Positions 51,247 to 59,911 of a stretch of DNA of 64,000 nt are shown piece by piece. The DNA is from Sphingobium indicum BiD32 (lineage in GTDB: Bacteria > Pseudomonadota > Alphaproteobacteria > Sphingomonadales > Sphingomonadaceae): positions 62,001-126,000 of the forward strand of contig NZ_CAVK010000072.1 in assembly GCF_000382885.1 (NCBI RefSeq). Direction: 5' to 3'. The notes under the pieces are model-generated. The model saw only the letters and a list, made by a program, of their open reading frames with translations. It had not been told where the DNA came from and ran no database searches. The position numbers and the translations under genes are program-made. Positions within the stretch are counted from its first letter, which is position 1, and the number at the start of each line of letters is the position of its first letter.

Positions 51247-52458
51247 ATGGCAACAGTCGTATCGATTGATCCTTCCGCCGACCCATGGTCGGTGCCGATC
51301 GGCAAGCACAGCCGCGGCACGCTTATGCTCAACCTCGAGCGCCTGCTCGCCGGCCGGCTGCTCATTCAGGGCAGCAGCGGCGCTGGCAAGAGCCGCACGC
51401 TACGCAAGATCATCGAGGAGGCGTTCGATTTCACGACGATCGTGCTCGTCGATCCCGAAGGCGAGTTCGGCAATCTCGCCGCTCATATCGGTGCGACCTC
51501 ACTCAAGGGCTGCGAGCTCACCTCGGACGGCCTGACGGCCGCCGCCGCTCGCGCCCGGCAGCATCGCCTGTCGCTCCATGTCGACCTCACCGATCTCGAT
51601 CCGGACCAGCGCATCATCAAGGCTGCCGCGCTGTTCGCGGGCCTGATCGGCGCGCCGCGCGAACACTGGGCGCACACCGTCCTCGTCTGCATCGACGAGG
51701 GCCATCTGCTCGCGCCCCATCATGCCGGCTCTGCCCGCGATGCCGAGACCCGGCGCCTCGGTGTCGCCACGCTAACCGATCTTTGCGCGCGCGGCCGCAA
51801 GCGCGGGATCGCGCCGGTTATCGCCACGCAGCGCCTCGCCAAGCTCTCCTCTTCCGTGATCTCGGAACTGCAGAACTTCCTCGTCGGCCTCAACGTCTTC
51901 GACCGCGACATTGCGCGCGCCGCAGACCTGCTGGGCTTCTCTGCAAAGGATGCCGACCAGCTCCGCAAGCTTGCGCCCGGCGAGTTCTTCGCGATGGGAC
52001 CGGCGATGTCGCCACTGCCCGTCCTCGCGCGCATGGAGGAGACGATCACCCAACATCTTGGCGCCACGCCGAAGTTGACCGCGGCGGCGGCGATCGACGG
52101 CGTCGAAGCGGAAAAGCTGCTCGATCTTTCCGCGCTGCGGGAGGTGTCGAACGGTTCGCGCGACACGGCACTGACCCTGAAAGGCACCCGTGCGCTCGAC
52201 GCGTTCCTCCTCGATCCCTCCGCGCCAGAAGCTGCGTCGATCATCGGTGCCCTCAAACGCATCGCACCCAATGCGACGACTGCCAACGACCTCGCCAGCC
52301 ATATCGGCGCTCCGCGCGAAGCCGTCGACAATGCGCTCGACATGCTCGCCGCGATCGCTGCCGTGGACACCATGCCGCGCGGGGAGGACCGCATCGCCAG
52401 GCTGCATGCGCGGCTGCGTGCGAAGATCAGCGACATCCCCGTGGTGGGGCTCGCATGA
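51247..52458 (+). CDS. HerA/VirB4-like (DUF87) ATPase
   Basis: 403 aa. HerA-type helicase/translocase core: Walker A QGSSGAGKSRTLRKIIEEAF at residues 41-60, LVDPEGEFGNLAAHIGA, Walker B HTVLVCIDEGHLLAPH near 140, and the sensor/arginine-finger segment CARGRKRGIAPVIATQRLAK. C-terminal winged helix-like region after residue 300. Often annotated as an ATP-binding protein DUF87; HerA-type ATPases pump DNA or partner with nucleases (e.g. NurA). No NurA or SIR2 partner is adjacent; instead it overlaps a multi-repeat DNA-binding-like protein by four bases. Confidence 0.85.
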   Translation: MATVVSIDPSADPWSVPIGKHSRGTLMLNLERLLAGRLLIQGSSGAGKSRTLRKIIEEAFDFTTIVLVDPEGEFGNLAAHIGATSLKGCELTSDGLTAAAARARQHRLSLHVDLTDLDPDQRIIKAAALFAGLIGAPREHWAHTVLVCIDEGHLLAPHHAGSARDAETRRLGVATLTDLCARGRKRGIAPVIATQRLAKLSSSVISELQNFLVGLNVFDRDIARAADLLGFSAKDADQLRKLAPGEFFAMGPAMSPLPVLARMEETITQHLGATPKLTAAAAIDGVEAEKLLDLSALREVSNGSRDTALTLKGTRALDAFLLDPSAPEAASIIGALKRIAPNATTANDLASHIGAPREAVDNALDMLAAIAAVDTMPRGEDRIARLHARLRAKISDIPVVGLA

Positions 52459-53753
52459 CCGTCCTCGACCTTGATGCCGACATCGTCGAGCTGGCGCCTG
52501 CCCCGATCGCTGCTGTTCCGGCTACGCCGCTCCGCGAGATGGCCTATCGGGTGGACGCCTGGACGCCGCAGGAAAGCGAACGGCTCCGCTCACTCTTCCT
52601 CGACGACGTCGCCATCGCGGACATCGGACAGGAGCTGCGGCGGAGCCGTGCGGCCGTCGCAGAGCGGATCGCACTGCTGGGTCTGCGGCGTAACTCGACA
52701 CGGACCTGGACCGAGCTAGACGATGCGGAACTGACGCGCCGATATGCCGGTGAGCCGACCGCCCGCATTGCTTCGGATCTCGGCCGCTCCTGCTCGGCCG
52801 TATATGCCAGGGCGCGCCTTCTTGATCTCACCGGTGGCAACCCTCCTGAATGGACACCCTGGGAAGATGCGCAGCTTGTCGAGGGTTACCGCCGCGGCGT
52901 GCCGCTAGCCCAGATCGCTACGTTGATCGGGCGTCCGTTCGGCGGACTATCGAGCCGGGCCGGCCACCTCGCCATCGTGCACGCGAACCATCCACCCGAC
53001 TGGTCGGCCCAGGAAACGGCGCGCGCACTCGAACTCGCCGAAGCGGGCCATCGCTATACGGCGATCGTTGCGCTGCTTGGCCAGGAGGGTTTCCCACAGC
53101 GCACTATCAGAGGCTTCGGCCTTGCGATCCGCAAGCTCGGTTATGGTCGGGGCTGGGGGCGCGCCTGGACGCCTGAGGAAGACGCGCTTCTGCGCCGGGC
53201 CTATGAGGAGGGGGCGAGCCTCACGCCGCTGCGCCGGCAACTCGGCCGCACTGGTGGCTCCCTACGCCACCGTGCCGAATATCTGCAGCTGCGAGGGTCT
53301 CACGCGAACCGCAATGGCTGGCGCATCGGGCCCGACTGGACCGATGCCGACGAGGCGCGGCTTCGCGCGGACTATGGCCGCATGTCCACAAAAGACCTGG
53401 CCACGAGCATGGGGCGCACGAAAGCAGCGATCACTTCGCGGGCGAACGCCCTTGGTCTCGTCCATGGCTACATTCGCCCTTTCAGCGACAACGAGGCGCG
53501 CGCGCTTGCCATCGCTTTCCGTACCGGTGTTTCGATCGCCGACCTGGCCGCAGCCCTGAACCGCAAGGCCATGTCGCTCAGCAAATATGCGACCAATCAC
53601 GGCTACCCGTTCGGACGCCGACCCAGGCGCGCCGTCACACTTGAAGACCTGCTCGCCCTGGAGTGTCCGGCTGATCGGCTCGCCGGCGCGCGATCGGGAA
53701 ACCCTCATGCCGCCGCAGGATCGACACATCCGGGACGGGTTGAAGCTCTTTGA
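52455..53753 (+). CDS. Protein with about seven tandem Myb/SANT-like repeats
   Basis: 432 aa. Repeats of about 45-55 residues each start with an aromatic-hydroxyl signature (AWTPQE, TWTELD, EWTPWE, DWSAQE, AWTPEE, DWTDAD, PFSDNE at roughly residues 33, 82, 129, 176, 236, 295 and 342) and continue with two helices ending in a G.S...V..R...L pattern, the pattern of Myb/SANT or GcrA-like helix-turn-helix units. No catalytic domain. Starts at ATG 52455, overlapping the HerA-like stop as ATGA. Long open frame upstream in this frame is antisense-like shadow of the ATPase gene. Probably binds DNA in a modular way and works with the ATPase. Confidence 0.75.
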   Translation: MTVLDLDADIVELAPAPIAAVPATPLREMAYRVDAWTPQESERLRSLFLDDVAIADIGQELRRSRAAVAERIALLGLRRNSTRTWTELDDAELTRRYAGEPTARIASDLGRSCSAVYARARLLDLTGGNPPEWTPWEDAQLVEGYRRGVPLAQIATLIGRPFGGLSSRAGHLAIVHANHPPDWSAQETARALELAEAGHRYTAIVALLGQEGFPQRTIRGFGLAIRKLGYGRGWGRAWTPEEDALLRRAYEEGASLTPLRRQLGRTGGSLRHRAEYLQLRGSHANRNGWRIGPDWTDADEARLRADYGRMSTKDLATSMGRTKAAITSRANALGLVHGYIRPFSDNEARALAIAFRTGVSIADLAAALNRKAMSLSKYATNHGYPFGRRPRRAVTLEDLLALECPADRLAGARSGNPHAAAGSTHPGRVEAL

Positions 53754-53831
53754 TGCGCAGATCCGTCCACACACGACCCTGCGCGTGGCCGCAATTGCCA
53801 TGTTGCGCGTCACGGCGGAGAAGAGTTCGTC

Positions 53832-53942
53832 ATGCTTTTCCGCGGCACGGCGCTCAAGGCCGCGGATGAAGCGCTCTACGCTGCCAAGCAGGGCGGTCGA
53901 AACCGGATCTGCCTGGCCGAAAAGCCCAAACAGGCCGCCTGA
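53832..53942 (+). pseudogene. C-terminal remnant of a GGDEF diguanylate cyclase
   Basis: The 36-codon stretch MLFRGTALKAADEALYAAKQ then GGRNRICLAEKPKQAA matches the last helix of GGDEF domains (A-D-x-A-L-Y-x-A-K-x-x-G-R-N-R). No GGDEF motif lies upstream; the rest of the gene is missing, replaced by the end of the Myb-repeat gene. It is 12 bases from the convergent mucR stop. Confidence 0.65.
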
Positions 53943-53954
53943 CCATTTCTCTTC

Positions 53955-54452
53955 CTATTCTTTGACGGGTTGTCTCTCAGCCGACTTCGGTCGCCCACGG
54001 CGGGCAGGCACGGACTTCGTTGCCTTGGCCGGTGCGCTGGCGGCGGCTTTGGGTTTGCGGCCAAGGCCGATGCTCTTGGCGAGCGCTCGGCGCTGCTCGG
54101 CGTAGTTGGGCGAAACCATCGGATAGTCTGCCGGCAGGTTCCACTTCGCGCGATAATCGGCCGGGGTCATCTGATAATGCGTCATCAGGTGCCGCTTGAG
54201 CATCTTCAGCTTTTTGCCGTCTTCCAGGCAGACGATATAGTCAGGCTTCACCGAAGCCCGAACTGATACAGCCGGTTCCAGTTTCATCTCGGTTGCGACA
54301 TTGGCTTTGCCGAGATTGCTCAAAGCCCCATGAACATTTTGAATCAGCGAGGGCAGATCGGCAACCGCCACGCTATTGTTCGTCACATGGGCGGAGACGA
54401 TGTCGGCCGTCAGGGTAATCAGCGTGCTATCACGTTCCGTCATGTCGCTCAT
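53955..54452 (-). CDS. mucR: MucR/Ros family transcriptional regulator
   Basis: 165 aa. Central Ros/MucR zinc-finger-like domain: YIVCLEDGKKLKMLKRHLMT (the first cysteine conserved, H-x3-H present) followed by HYQMTPADYRAKWNLPADYP and NYAEQRRALAKSIGLGRK. C-terminal basic Lys/Ala tail. MucR proteins are H-NS-like global repressors in alphaproteobacteria that silence AT-rich, horizontally acquired genes. The second usual metal-site Cys of the CxxC is not evident. A plasmid copy may silence plasmid genes. Confidence 0.9.
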   Translation of the reverse strand: MSDMTERDSTLITLTADIVSAHVTNNSVAVADLPSLIQNVHGALSNLGKANVATEMKLEPAVSVRASVKPDYIVCLEDGKKLKMLKRHLMTHYQMTPADYRAKWNLPADYPMVSPNYAEQRRALAKSIGLGRKPKAAASAPAKATKSVPARRGRPKSAERQPVKE

Positions 54453-54948
54453 GATGAATTGCGTCCTTCGATCCTAGGAGAGCCCGGAAACATTATTGGC
54501 TACCGGGAACCGATCAGCTTGTGAAGCTTGCAGCAGATAGCAGCGTGCATTGCTCGCCCACATCCCCCGATAGACGATACCGGTGTCTGGTCGAGCCCAA
54601 AATTTCCCGGGACCCGTCCCGGCATTGGACCCAGACCGGAGAGAAACGGAGAACTGCCGGAGGGTAAGTCGGGGTTTGAGGTCGATCCGGTCTCCCGCCG
54701 AGTGGCAAGCAACAAGATCGGCGGTCTTCCCGCGCGAGGAGCAGACTGATGCGCGCTTCCCCGTCTGTGCCGCCTTGGACAGCGAGCCTAGGTGGTTTCG
54801 AAACAGCTAATTCCATAAGAAGATTGGAGTCGGCATCGAATTAAATGGTGGGAGGAGGCGCTCGACCCGTTTTCAAGGCAATTCTGTCTAAACGGCTTCA
54901 TGTCCGCTACGTAGCGAGGCGACAGCCTACATCCACAAGAAGAGAAAA
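54453..54948. other. Divergent intergenic region, mucR to bla remnant, 496 bases
   Basis: No gene supported on either strand. Contains the mucR promoter region and that of the interrupted beta-lactamase gene (purine-rich AAGAAGAGAAAA just before its ATG at 54949). Confidence 0.4.
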
Positions 54949-54971
54949 ATGAAGCTAAGAGTATTCGCGGC

Positions 54972-56270
54972 GGGACTGTCAGGAGTTTTGTGCGCGGGGC
55001 CGGTTGTCGTCATCAGATGACGAACCTGTCGCCGAAGATCACGGCGAACTGGGTTTTTGCCTCGGTCCATTCGCGCGGCGGCCGTTTCCACTCCTGCGCC
55101 GCGTGATTGAGCACGAGATATAACATCTTCATCGCAGCATCGTCACCAGGGAAGTGGCCGCGCGTGCGGACAGCGCGCCTGAGCTTTGAGTTCAAGGCCT
55201 CGATAGCATTCGTCGTGTAGATAATGCGGCGGATCGCCTCGCTGAACGCAAAAAATGGGATCACCTGATCCCAGTGGCGGCGCCAGCTCAGCGCGATCGC
55301 GGGATATTTTCGGCCCCAATGCCCTTCCTCGAAGGCTTCCAGGGCGGCCAGGCCGGCTGTCGCGTTTTCGGCGCGATAGACGCTGCGGAGCGATTGGGCG
55401 ATCAGCTTGCGGTCCTTCCACGACGCGAAGCTCATCGAGTTTCTGATCAGATGAACCACGCAAGTTTGCACGACCGTTTCCGGGAACACCGCGTTGATTG
55501 CCTCGGGGAACCCCTTCAGGCCGTCGACAACGGCGATCAAGATGTCGGCGACGCCGCGGTTCTTGAGTTCGTTCATGACGCGCATCCAGAACTTCGCGCC
55601 TTCGGTCTGCTCGATCCAGATGCCCAGGATCTCCTTCGTACCGTCGGGCAATATGCCCAGCGCAATGTACACCGCCTTGTTGCGGACGAACCCTTCGTCG
55701 CGGATTTTGACGCGAATCGCGTCAAAGAAGACAAGCGGATAGCAGGCGTCGAGTGGGCGTCCCTGCCATTCGGCGACAGCCTCAAGTACGGCGTCGGTGA
55801 TCGTCGAGATCAGATCCGGCGACACGTCAATGCCGTACAGTTCCTCGAGGTGTCCCCGGATCTCGCGCACCGTCATCCCGCGCGCGTACATCGAGATGAT
55901 CTTGTCGTCGAACTCCGGGAAGCGACGCTGGTATTTGGCGATCAGCTTCGGATCGAAGGTGCCCGCCCGATCGCGCGGAACGTCGAGCGTCACCTTTGAC
56001 GTGCCCGTCAGCATCGTCTTCCTCGACGAGCCGTTGCGTCGATTTATAGCGCCTTCGGCGCTTTCGCCATCCAGATGATCGTCGAGCTCTGCCGATAGCA
56101 TCCGCTCCGACAGCGCCTTCTTCAACTCAGCGAGTAGCCCGTCTTTGGCAAATAATTCCTCGGGATCCCGTCCTGCCAGCAACTGATCCAAAACTTCCTT
56201 GTCGATCGCCATATCGATGGTCCTTCCTGTTCCATCTTATGGCCCCGCGCACAAAACTCCTGACAGTCCC
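54972..56270 (-). mobile_element. Complete IS256-family insertion sequence (1299 bp)
   Basis: Perfect 30-bp terminal inverted repeats: GGGACTGTCAGGAGTTTTGT starts the left end at 54972, and its reverse complement ends at 56270. Flanked by an 8-bp direct repeat TTCGCGGC at 54964-54971 and 56271-56278, as IS256 elements produce. Carries one intact transposase. Intact ends, duplication and gene imply a recent insertion. Confidence 0.95.
55013..56212 (-). CDS. IS256-family (mutator-type) transposase
   Basis: 399 aa, full length. DDE residues in context: VFFDAIRVKIRDEGFVRNKA (first Asp), VVDGLKGFPEAINAVFPETV (second Asp), and the final Glu in NAIEALNSKLRRAVRTRGHF. The conserved TCVVHLIRNSMSFASWKDRK segment is present. 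Start ATG 56212 near the right end; the stop lies 41 bases inside the left end. Confidence 0.96.
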   Translation of the reverse strand: MAIDKEVLDQLLAGRDPEELFAKDGLLAELKKALSERMLSAELDDHLDGESAEGAINRRNGSSRKTMLTGTSKVTLDVPRDRAGTFDPKLIAKYQRRFPEFDDKIISMYARGMTVREIRGHLEELYGIDVSPDLISTITDAVLEAVAEWQGRPLDACYPLVFFDAIRVKIRDEGFVRNKAVYIALGILPDGTKEILGIWIEQTEGAKFWMRVMNELKNRGVADILIAVVDGLKGFPEAINAVFPETVVQTCVVHLIRNSMSFASWKDRKLIAQSLRSVYRAENATAGLAALEAFEEGHWGRKYPAIALSWRRHWDQVIPFFAFSEAIRRIIYTTNAIEALNSKLRRAVRTRGHFPGDDAAMKMLYLVLNHAAQEWKRPPREWTEAKTQFAVIFGDRFVI

Positions 56271-57366
56271 TTCGCGGCAGTTTTGGCTTGCGGTGCATTC
56301 GCTGCCGCCTCCTCGGCAGCACCATCCAAGCCTGCCCCTCAGATGCCCTCGGACTGGTCAAGCCCTGTCAAGCCGTTTCGGATTGCAAAGAATATCTATT
56401 ACGTTGGCACTCGCGGGTTGGCTGCCTATCTGATCACATCGGGACGGCAGGCCATTCTCCTGGATACCAGCATGGGCTCGAACGCGGTACTTCTGGAAGC
56501 CAATATCAGGAGCCTCGGGTTTTCGCTGCGCGATGTGAAGGCCATCATCATCAGCCACGCGCACTGGGATCACGTCGGCGCACTGGCGCAGCTCAAGCAC
56601 GATACCGGTGCCTCGTTGGCCGTGATGGAGCAGGATGTAGCAGCAATCGAAAGCGGTCATCCAGAGGGCGACAATATCTATCCTGCAACATCCTTCGCAC
56701 CCGTCCAGGTTGATCGTCACCTACACGACGGCGACGAGGTAGCCATCGGCGAGGCCAAACTCCGTGCAGTTCTGACGCCAGGCCACACCAAAGGTTGTAC
56801 GACATGGCTGATGCGTACTCATGAGACTGGGCGAACAGTGAACGTCATATTTCCGTGCAGCATGTCGGTCGCGGGAAATACCCTTGTCGGGAACAGTACA
56901 TATCCAGCAATCGTACGCGATTATCAGGCCAGCTTCCAGCGGCTTCGGGGTATTGCTGCAGATATCGTGTTAACCAGTCATCCTGAAGTGGCCGGTGTGA
57001 TCGAGAGGCGAGAAGCACAATTAGGCGGAAAACGGCACGCATTTATCGACCCGAATTTACTCGCCGATGTGGTTGCCAAGGCGCAGCTATCCTTTGATAC
57101 CGAACTCGCCAAGGAACTGGCTCTATCAAATCTGGGACAATCTGACCAAAAAAGCGTCGCCATAGGTGTCATGCCGACCTTGGAGTATATCGGACTGCCT
57201 TTCCGCCACGGAACTCTGGACCGGTTGGTTCCGCATCGGACCGGCCGCTCTCCTGGATCTTGATGCCGAACATCAGTCCGGTACGATGTCGGAACATCGT
57301 TGCCGCACCGACGATGTCTGCAACGCGGTGGACGCAAGCGCCGTCAGTGGCTGTATGGGCGGGCTC

Positions 57367-57994
57367 CTACTCTTTCGATAAACTCCTGGTCACCGCCGCG
57401 AAGCCCGCGCAAAGGGGGACAAGGACGAGCCGCCCGGCGAGCACCCAGGAGGCGTTCGGTAATCCTATTGCCTGCACCAAGAAGCCGACCCCGGCGGGAC
57501 CCGCGAGAATTCCAGCGTATCCCATCGTCGTCACCGATGCGATTGCGAGGCCGGCATGGCAGTCTGCGCGCCGGCCTGGCGGAACAGGACAGGGACCGTG
57601 TTGGCAACGCCGAGACCGATCGACAGCAATCCCGTGAAGGCGACAATCGCGATCGAGGCTGTCAGCAGGACGACATAGCCAGAGATGGTGAGCAGGCCGC
57701 CCCACAGCATCGTGCGGCGGTCACCAAGGCGTACGGCCACGGCATCGCCGGTAAGACGGCCGAACGTCATCGCGGCAGCGAACACACTGTACCCAAGGCC
57801 GGCCTGGGCCGTGGAAACCAACCCCTGACCGCTCAGCAGGAGCGCACCCCAGTCGAGAATTGCCCTTCGGTCAGGAAAGTGAGCGCGGCCAGGAAGGCGA
57901 GCAGGATGACGATCCCACGCGGCACAACGAACAGCGGGGTATTCATCTCCAACGCCTCGAAATGATCTCCGAGACGCGCATCAGCATCCGGATC
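57367..57994 (-). pseudogene. MFS transporter remnant with two frameshifts
   Basis: Three reading frames in succession on the minus strand encode pieces of one major-facilitator protein: MNTPLFVVPRGIVILLAFLA (about 57946-57860), LVSTAQAGLGYSVFAAAMTF to LSIGLGVANTVPVLF (about 57850-57560), and AIASVTTMGYAGILAGPAGV to VTRSLSKE (57560-57367). The N-terminal half of the protein is missing. The joins near 57862 and 57560 need single-base changes. Not functional. Confidence 0.78.
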
Positions 57995-58103
57995 GCGACC
58001 GATGGACTAGCCCCTCTCTGGGCCTTCTCCATCGCACTTATCCGACAGTCTATCGATCCCGCAGACCGGGTGGCTGTCCCTCGTTCAGCACAGGAGTAAT
58101 GCA

Positions 58104-58346
58104 ATGTATGTCGTGTTCGAAATCCATGGCAGCCTTGAGGTGCCTCGAGGGACCCGGCTGGTCGACGGATCGTCCAATCTGTTCCGCCTCCCTACGGGCC
58201 AGATTGTTTCGGTCCATCCGGTGATCGAGATGGCCAGCGCCGCCGACAGCGACGACCACCGCGACCTCACGACGTCCGAGGCGACAGCGGTCGGAGTTCG
58301 GCTCGACCTATATGAGCGCGAATCCAGCCTGCTGGGCGATAGCTGA
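58104..58346 (+). CDS. Hypothetical protein, 80 aa
   Basis: No family recognised: MYVVFEIHGSLEVPRGTRLV then DGSSNLFRLPTGQIVSVHPV, a short beta-rich start. Strong ribosome site (AGGAG about seven bases before ATG 58104). It precedes the PP-loop gene on the same strand; the PP-loop leader begins 32 bases after it. Confidence 0.65.
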   Translation: MYVVFEIHGSLEVPRGTRLVDGSSNLFRLPTGQIVSVHPVIEMASAADSDDHRDLTTSEATAVGVRLDLYERESSLLGDS

Positions 58347-58377
58347 CCCGGCCGCCCGAACATCGGCACGTCCGGGT

Positions 58378-58437
58378 GAAAGAGGAGGGGGAGGGGCCTC
58401 GTGCGCAGAAGGGCTGCGCGAGACTGGAGCAGAACCC
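58378..58437 (+). promoter_or_regulatory. Shared leader element, copy 5 (looser)
   Basis: Box GAAAGAGGAGGGGGA at 58378-58392 followed by a hairpin, GCGCAG (58403-58408) with CTGCGC (58414-58419) extended by CTC (58398-58400) with GAG (58420-58422) across a two-base bulge. Start codon (GTG) is 46 bases after the box. Confidence 0.5.
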
Positions 58438-59406
58438 GTGACGGCGATCAAACGTCCGGCGCTCGCCGCGCCGCCGCGCGACATCGACTATATTCGTATT
58501 GCCGAGCCGGCTCCTGTCGTGCTCGCCTATGGCATTGGCGTCGACAGCACGGCACTCCTCGTCGAGCTCGAAAGCCGCGGCACACCGCCCGACCTCGTGA
58601 TTACCGGCGACCCGGGCGTCGAGAAGCCTGAAACCTATGCCTATCAGGAGATGATCGCCTCCTGGATGGCGGCGCGCGGTATCCGCTACGAGACCGTGCG
58701 CTATACGCCGCGGCGCTTCAAGCACTGGCCGCCCTATTATGACCTGCTGGCCAACGTCCTCACCAACGCGACGCTGCCGAGTATCTCGCTCGGGCGTCAC
58801 TCGTGTTCGCTCAAATGGAAAGTGGCTCCGCAGGACGCTTTCCTCAAGGACTGGGCTCCGGCCAAGGCCGCCTGGCTGCGGGGCCAAAAGGTGATACGTC
58901 TCATCGGCTACGATGCCTCGCCGGCCGATACGCGGCGTTATACCCATGCGTCCACGATCGCGAACGATCTCTTCGAATGCCGCTACCCCCTGCGAGAATG
59001 GGGATGGGATCGCACCGCGTGTATTGCCCGTATCGAGGCTGCAGGTCTGCCGGTGCCACCCAAATCGAGCTGTTTCATCTGCGGAGCAATGAAACCCGGC
59101 GAAGTCCGCGCGCTCCCGGCCTGGTGCCTGAGGCTTATCGTCCTCGTGGAAGCGCGTGCGGCCCCGCGTCTGCATACCGTCGAGGGGTTGTGGCGCCGAT
59201 CGACTTCGACCCGTCCAGGCCGGATGACGGACTTCATCCGCGCCGAAGAGCTTCTCCCTGCTGCCGACATCGACGCAATCATCCGCGATGCGCCTGCCGC
59301 ACTCATCCGCTTCCAGGACGTCGCGGCGCACGTCCCGCTCCCCGAGCGACCGGCTATGGCGGAGTGGCTCGAGACCTTCAATGCCGGCTTCCTGAAGGTA
59401 GCATGA
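58438..59406 (+). CDS. PP-loop (PAPS reductase/adenine nucleotide alpha-hydrolase-like) protein
   Basis: 322 aa. The ATP-pyrophosphatase loop is VVLAYGIGVDSTALLVELES near residue 25 (SGGxDST variant with Gly-Ile-Gly-Val-Asp-Ser-Thr), followed by DLVITGDPGVEKPETYAYQE. Cysteines in GRHSCSLKWKVAP and PKSSCFICGAMKP could bind metal or Fe-S, as in DndC/PAPS-type proteins. Not a normal CysH: no sulfate-assimilation neighbours. GTG 58438 is chosen because similarity begins there and the shared leader ends there. Could modify a nucleic acid or nucleotide; not established. Confidence 0.8.
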   Translation: MTAIKRPALAAPPRDIDYIRIAEPAPVVLAYGIGVDSTALLVELESRGTPPDLVITGDPGVEKPETYAYQEMIASWMAARGIRYETVRYTPRRFKHWPPYYDLLANVLTNATLPSISLGRHSCSLKWKVAPQDAFLKDWAPAKAAWLRGQKVIRLIGYDASPADTRRYTHASTIANDLFECRYPLREWGWDRTACIARIEAAGLPVPPKSSCFICGAMKPGEVRALPAWCLRLIVLVEARAAPRLHTVEGLWRRSTSTRPGRMTDFIRAEELLPAADIDAIIRDAPAALIRFQDVAAHVPLPERPAMAEWLETFNAGFLKVA

Positions 59407-59756
59407 CAGTTCCAGTCACCGAACGCATAGCCAGGCTCAACGATCGCTGCCGGCAAGGCCTCGATCCGACTGCGCGCATCATGGTTACGCGCAACTGCCT
59501 CGCCCGGCTTTCCGGCGACGGCGAGGGCATCGCCGAGGTCCTTGCCCAGGCTGAACTGCTCGCTTCAGTGCGGCGCTACGCGTTCCAGCCCGGAGATGGG
59601 CCCGAGCGTGATTTCGGGGTCTTTGACCTGCGGGGTCTGCGGATTCTCTTCAAGATCGATTATTATGACATGGCACTGGAATTCGGTTCCGAAGACCCGG
59701 CCGATGCCTCGGCCACTTGCCGCGTGCTCACCGTCATGCTTGCCGAGGACTATTGA
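59403..59756 (+). CDS. DUF3768 family protein
   Basis: 117 aa. DUF3768 landmarks: IARLNDRCRQGLDPTARIMV, RDFGVFDLRGLRILFKIDYY and FGSEDPADASATCRVLTVML with AEDY at the end. Function unknown; widespread on alphaproteobacterial plasmids. ATG 59403 overlaps the PP-loop stop by four bases, so the two are translationally coupled. Confidence 0.9.
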   Translation: MTVPVTERIARLNDRCRQGLDPTARIMVTRNCLARLSGDGEGIAEVLAQAELLASVRRYAFQPGDGPERDFGVFDLRGLRILFKIDYYDMALEFGSEDPADASATCRVLTVMLAEDY

Positions 59757-59911
59757 TCGCAGGCCCGATTGCGTCTGACCGAACATGGCACTGAGGATTC
59801 CCTTCAAAAAGGATGTCCTTGCATTCGCAAGTCTTTGCTTCGATCATCTAAACGACATTCGGCGTTACGGGCTGCAGCTAAGGGCAATTCTGAACAGAGG
59901 GGGTTTGGAGT

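Larger units (their letters stand above)
54949..57263 (+). pseudogene. Subclass B3 metallo-beta-lactamase gene interrupted by IS256-family element
   Basis: Removing 54972-56270 and one copy of the 8-bp duplication joins 54949-54971 to 56279-57263 in frame (336 codons). The rebuilt protein starts with an export signal (MKLRVFAAVLACGAFAAASS) and has the B3 zinc motifs ISHAHWDHVGAL, LTPGHTKGCTTW and LTSHPEVAG. B3 enzymes hydrolyse beta-lactams in the periplasm. The C-terminus after SFDTELAKELA is about 40 residues longer than usual and dissimilar, suggesting a second lesion there. The frame is still open from a TTG (56199) or ATG (56217) inside the IS end through residue 335, so a fusion product could be made. 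Confidence 0.82.

Noticed and set aside
50083-51309. 408-aa open frame on the minus strand over the NYN gene
   Set aside because: Covers the NYN/OST-HTH gene and the HerA leader; no domain, and the plus strand is convincing.
51285-52454. N-terminal extension of the Myb-repeat protein across the HerA-like gene
   Set aside because: The extension is Arg/Pro-rich out-of-frame translation of the ATPase gene; coding character begins at ATG 52455, which overlaps the ATPase stop.
57300-57965. 221-aa plus-strand frame downstream of the beta-lactamase
   Set aside because: Antisense to the frameshifted MFS remnant; Arg-rich without domains.
59757-59911. NsrR or FNR/NnrR operator upstream of norZ
   Set aside because: Only a short AAGGA/TCCTT palindrome and a TTG-N6-CAA (wrong spacing) were found; neither fits the known operators.
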